NCBI RefSeq assembly: GCF_007993935.1
Contig: NZ_VITY01000020.1
Coordinates: 90,701 to 154,700, forward strand
Length of the DNA stretch: 64,000 nt
Origin: Bradyrhizobium macuxiense
GTDB lineage: Bacteria > Pseudomonadota > Alphaproteobacteria > Rhizobiales > Xanthobacteraceae
Reading direction: 5' to 3'
Position numbers and translations under genes: made by a program. The notes beneath the pieces are model-generated. The model was given only the letters and a program-made list of their open reading frames with translations. It was not told the origin of the DNA and ran no database searches. This document shows, one piece after another, positions 61,612 through 64,000 of this stretch (its first letter is position 1; each line of letters begins with the position of its first letter).

Positions 61612-62499
61612 CTAGGTAAAGTCTCCGTTCTGTCGGCTCCATTTCGTGGAGGTGAGCAGCGCACCCTTTGCGGCGACCTCCGCTTTCAGCGTCGCACACC
61701 GCTCCGGATAGGCTATACCGCCAAGCGCCAGGAGATTGGCCAGCGGCCGGCTCGAACCGAGCGCCGATTGAATTGCCGGGTATTTGGCGCGGCCTTGGTG
61801 CCTGATATCGCAGATCGCTAGGCAGACGTCGGCGCTTCAGCCGTCGAGACCCAGCCGGCCGTCGGCTTCTCGCATCAGGCGTTTGAATACGCCCACCATG
61901 TGCATCACCTGCAGATCCCGCGCCGGCGCGACGTTCGTCGCCCAATGAATCATCTTCGCCGCCGAGGCGACCTCGGAATCTTCCACCGCGGACATGGTGG
62001 GATTCAGATAGTCCATCAGCGGCACCGTCGAGTTCGCCGTCTCCATTGGCACGACGCCACCGCCCGAGGTCTTTACGATGCGACCATCTCTGACGCTTAG
62101 GTCGGGAAAGTAGTCGGCGTTTTCAGGCCGGCTGACCATGTCGCGGAAGAACATTACGAAATCACCGTCCGGGACGTGCGCTCCGAACTGACCGAAGCCC
62201 CAGGTGAAGCGGGCCCGATCATATGTATTCAGAGTGAGGAAGTTGCCGCCCTCGCATTTCGATGTCGGCTCGATGAAGGCGGCCCAAAATCTGTACATGC
62301 CGCGATAATCGGCTGCCCGATAAATCAATTTCGGCAGTTCGCGCCGGGGAACGTTGTACAGTCCCTCGAACTCGTCTCCGGAAGATTTCTCCCGATAGCT
62401 GGTTTGACATCCTACGAAGAATGGTGCCCCGCCATCGGCGCGCGAATTGAATATGTGACCGCTCCGCTCAAGCGTAAAATGGATGGCCATGTTGTCCAT
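61612..62499 (-). pseudogene. unknown protein gene interrupted by an in-frame TGA
   Basis: The reading frame gives a protein-like sequence (AIHFTLERSGHIFNSRADGG, RFTWGFGQFGAHVPDGDFVM, GRLGLDG) and then a TGA at 61837-61839. The same frame continues sensibly as SADVCLAICDIRHQGRAKYP and ends at a TAG at 61612. The intact gene would encode about 295 residues. A single point mutation (for example CGA or TGG to TGA) explains the stop. I do not recognise the family. It precedes the DUF2272 gene on the same transcript. The start is uncertain: ATGs at 62532, 62499 and 62490 are possible. Confidence 0.6.
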
Positions 62500-62895
62500 T
62501 TCCCCGATCTGGCGCTTCCTCGGATCGAACATGGCCGAAAGTGATGATGCCGCCTCCTAGGAACCTCACGGGGTCCACGGATCGACGTCGCCGCAACGTC
62601 ACGAAGTCCCTAGGACTTTCCCGAGGATGGCTTCACGCCGCGACGGCCGCTTGCTGATGCTGGTCATTCCCGGCACGATCGTGAGTGCCCATAATCGCTG
62701 CGGTCACGGCGTGGATCGAGAACAACGGCTGTCTTACCTTCGGCGCGCCCCAGCTTTGCGTTGCCGGGAGCCCATCGGGGTCGGAGCCGGCGGATGGGCC
62801 ACACAGAAAAATATTTACCGGTGTCGGACCGCTGCCGACTGGTTCGTCCTCAGGTCAGAGCAGACGTCCAATAGCCACATTTTTTGGAGGTAGTT
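62500..62895. other. intergenic region, no gene recognised
   Basis: About 396 bases separating two divergent genes and so holding their promoters. Open frames are short and without similarity. Confidence 0.4.
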
Positions 62896-63267
62896 ATGCG
62901 GTACTTGTGTCTCGTCTACGGCACTGAAGACAGCTTGCCCGTGACGCAAAACCCCAACCCCATATCTCGAGCGGAGGTGGACGCCCTCACGCAAGACTCC
63001 TTGGCCTACAACGACTTGCTCCGCACGAGCGGTCACTTCATCGCTGCCGACGCCCTGCATTCCGTTCGGACGGCGACCACGGTGAGAGTGCGGGGTGGAA
63101 AGGTCCTCGTGACCGACGGTCCGTTCGCCGAAACCAAGGAGCAGCTGCTTGGTTTCGTTCTGATCGAAGCCAAGGACCAAGATGAAGCGGTCGAGGTGGC
63201 TTCCCGAATCCCGCTGGCGCGCCTCGGCAGCATCGAGGTGCGCTCAATTATGGACCTCGCGAGATAG
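62896..63267 (+). CDS. YCII-family protein
   Basis: A 123-residue protein with the YCII fold. It begins MRYLCLVYGTEDSLP and carries the DGPF motif in GGKVLVTDGPFAETKEQLLGF, then a typical C-terminal helix (EAVEVASRIPLARLGSIEVR). GGAGG precedes the ATG at 62896. YCII proteins are small, possibly catalytic proteins often located beside ECF sigma-factor genes; no sigma-factor gene is visible here. Function unknown. Confidence 0.88.
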   Translation: MRYLCLVYGTEDSLPVTQNPNPISRAEVDALTQDSLAYNDLLRTSGHFIAADALHSVRTATTVRVRGGKVLVTDGPFAETKEQLLGFVLIEAKDQDEAVEVASRIPLARLGSIEVRSIMDLAR

Positions 63268-63605
63268 GCCAGCCATAGCCCAGCGCTGGCAATAGCTCTG
63301 GTCGCCAGCATTGCTGATCCCACCACTTTCCGACCAGGACGAGCTTCTCGGCCTGGGTCCGGCTCGTGCCGAGGCAGAACTCGAGCGGGACAAAGACAAG
63401 CCTGCCAGTATCAGCAAGCAAGGTAAGCCGCGTCACATCGTCGGCCGTTTTCGATTTCTCGTCAATTTCATTGCATATATTAGGTGTCGCTCGCCGGAGG
63501 CACTCACCCTCAGGTCCTGCTTCATTGCATTCCGGCGTCGCGGTCACTGCCCCCAGCAGGTCCTTCTTTCCTTGAACAGCACCATGACCAACGACTTGTG
63601 TCGGC
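63268..63605. other. intergenic stretch, no gene recognised
   Basis: About 338 bases after the YCII gene. A minus-strand frame reads through it (with LVFVPLEFCLGTSRTQAEKL) but I cannot assign it, and it may be antisense noise or a remnant. Confidence 0.35.
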
Positions 63606-63884
63606 CTAGCCGTTCCTTTCCCAATCCTTCCAACTCGGAGGATGCCGGTCAAAGGTCCCGGTCCGTGTCAACACAATCGGTTCGCCTGCACCGCTACCTT
63701 TCCATGAGAGATTGACGAGCAGGGTTGCCGGCGGCGCTCTAAAGACGAGTTGGCCAGGCCTCCATACTCCAAACGCTCCTGGGTTATCTGGCTTACCCAT
63801 CATAAGCGTGAATGGCATCCCCTGAATCAGGAAGTCGGCTGCCAATATCAGCGAGCGGGCTTGATCAATTCGTGTCTGAATCAA
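63606..63884 (-). CDS. hypothetical protein
   Basis: A 92-codon frame with a plausible protein sequence (FGVWRPGQLVFRAPPATLLV, then SWKGSGAGEPIVLTRTG). No family recognised and no strong ribosome site seen. It lies just downstream of another minus-strand reading frame at the window edge, so the two may be parts of one locus. Confidence 0.35.
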   Translation of the reverse strand: MIQTRIDQARSLILAADFLIQGMPFTLMMGKPDNPGAFGVWRPGQLVFRAPPATLLVNLSWKGSGAGEPIVLTRTGTFDRHPPSWKDWERNG

Positions 63885-63888
63885 AAGA

Positions 63889-64000
63889 CTATCCGTGTGG
63901 TAGATAGTCGTTCGTGAAGAACCGGCGCGCCGCCGGGCTCAGGCGATATTTGGCGCCGGGATGGTCTCGAGGAAGGCTCGGATGATGGCACGCAAGAGCT
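63889..64000 (-). CDS. C-terminal end of an unidentified gene (partial)
   Basis: The last 36 codons of a minus-strand frame entering from the right edge end ...KYRLSPAARRFFTNDYLPHG before a TAG at 63889. The sequence is protein-like but unassigned. Only this piece is in the window. Confidence 0.3.
   Translation of the reverse strand, partial: ALACHHPSLPRDHPGAKYRLSPAARRFFTNDYLPHG

Noticed and set aside
61837..61839. Selenocysteine or programmed readthrough at an in-frame TGA
   Set aside because: No known selenoprotein family, no visible SECIS-like hairpin was established, and nearby genes are damaged; a simple mutation is likelier.

Overview
The window reads as an accessory catabolic region of a high-GC alphaproteobacterium, most likely Bradyrhizobium or a close relative in Hyphomicrobiales. 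The best taxonomic hint is a Porin_2 family outer-membrane porin (41145-42728) whose mature N-terminus resembles Bradyrhizobium porins. Repeated Liv/Tau-type ABC parts, many IclR regulators and many aromatic- and CoA-acid genes fit that group. No rRNA, tRNA, CRISPR array or intact transposon was seen. The only mobile DNA recognised is an IS630-like start fragment (about 16481) and an IS21/istB end fragment (61007-61205). All calls were made by reading the sequence; no database search was run.

Layout. (1) 0-9 kb: a ring-cleavage and CoA-acid set: enoyl-CoA hydratase, FAH-family hydrolase, glutaryl-CoA dehydrogenase, two-domain extradiol dioxygenase, alpha/beta hydrolase, Ldh2-type dehydrogenase and SCP-x thiolase. 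Two promoters here share TTTCGAAA-type palindromes. (2) 9.2-16.4 kb: an unusual minus-strand operon: FMN-dependent monooxygenase, HpaI-type aldolase, D-2-hydroxyacid dehydrogenase, APH-fold kinase, enolase paralogue and flavin reductase, divergent from an IclR regulator. (3) 16.6-24.4 kb: an isocitrate lyase/PEP mutase-family enzyme, an amidohydrolase, acetoacetyl-CoA synthetase, and a NitT/TauT ABC transporter with a flavin reductase. (4) 25-28.5 kb: a 705-residue outer-membrane protein made of two homologous halves, then a decayed acyl-CoA dehydrogenase gene. (5) 28.8-37.5 kb: an IclR regulator, a complete Liv ABC transporter, a VOC protein, a flavin ring hydroxylase and a hydrolase. (6) 37.5-43 kb: an MFS pseudogene, a small HTH-like protein, a degenerate hydrolase and the porin. 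(7) 43.3-50 kb: MarR and IclR regulators, an FAH-family hydrolase, an SDR, an MDR reductase and an orphan binding protein. (8) 50.8-60.7 kb: an indolepyruvate-type oxidoreductase and a gentisate cluster with a monooxygenase-hydrolase fusion, gentisate dioxygenase, an unusual aldehyde dehydrogenase and a hydratase. (9) 61-64 kb: damaged genes, IS debris, a YCII-family protein and short ORFs.

How the parts may work together. Regions 1, 5 and 8 look like separate aromatic-acid modules (hydroxylation, ring cleavage, hydrolysis, CoA-linked steps), two with their own transporter or binding protein. Six 14-bp half-palindromes starting with GTGAAT or a close variant lie upstream of genes in regions 7 and 8, suggesting one regulon around the gentisate genes. 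The most novel element is the region-2 operon: hydroxyacid dehydrogenase, kinase and enolase genes side by side suggest a hydroxyacid to phospho-hydroxyacid to enol-phosphate route fed by a monooxygenase and an aldolase. The enolase has two changed active-site positions, so its substrate may not be 2-phosphoglycerate.
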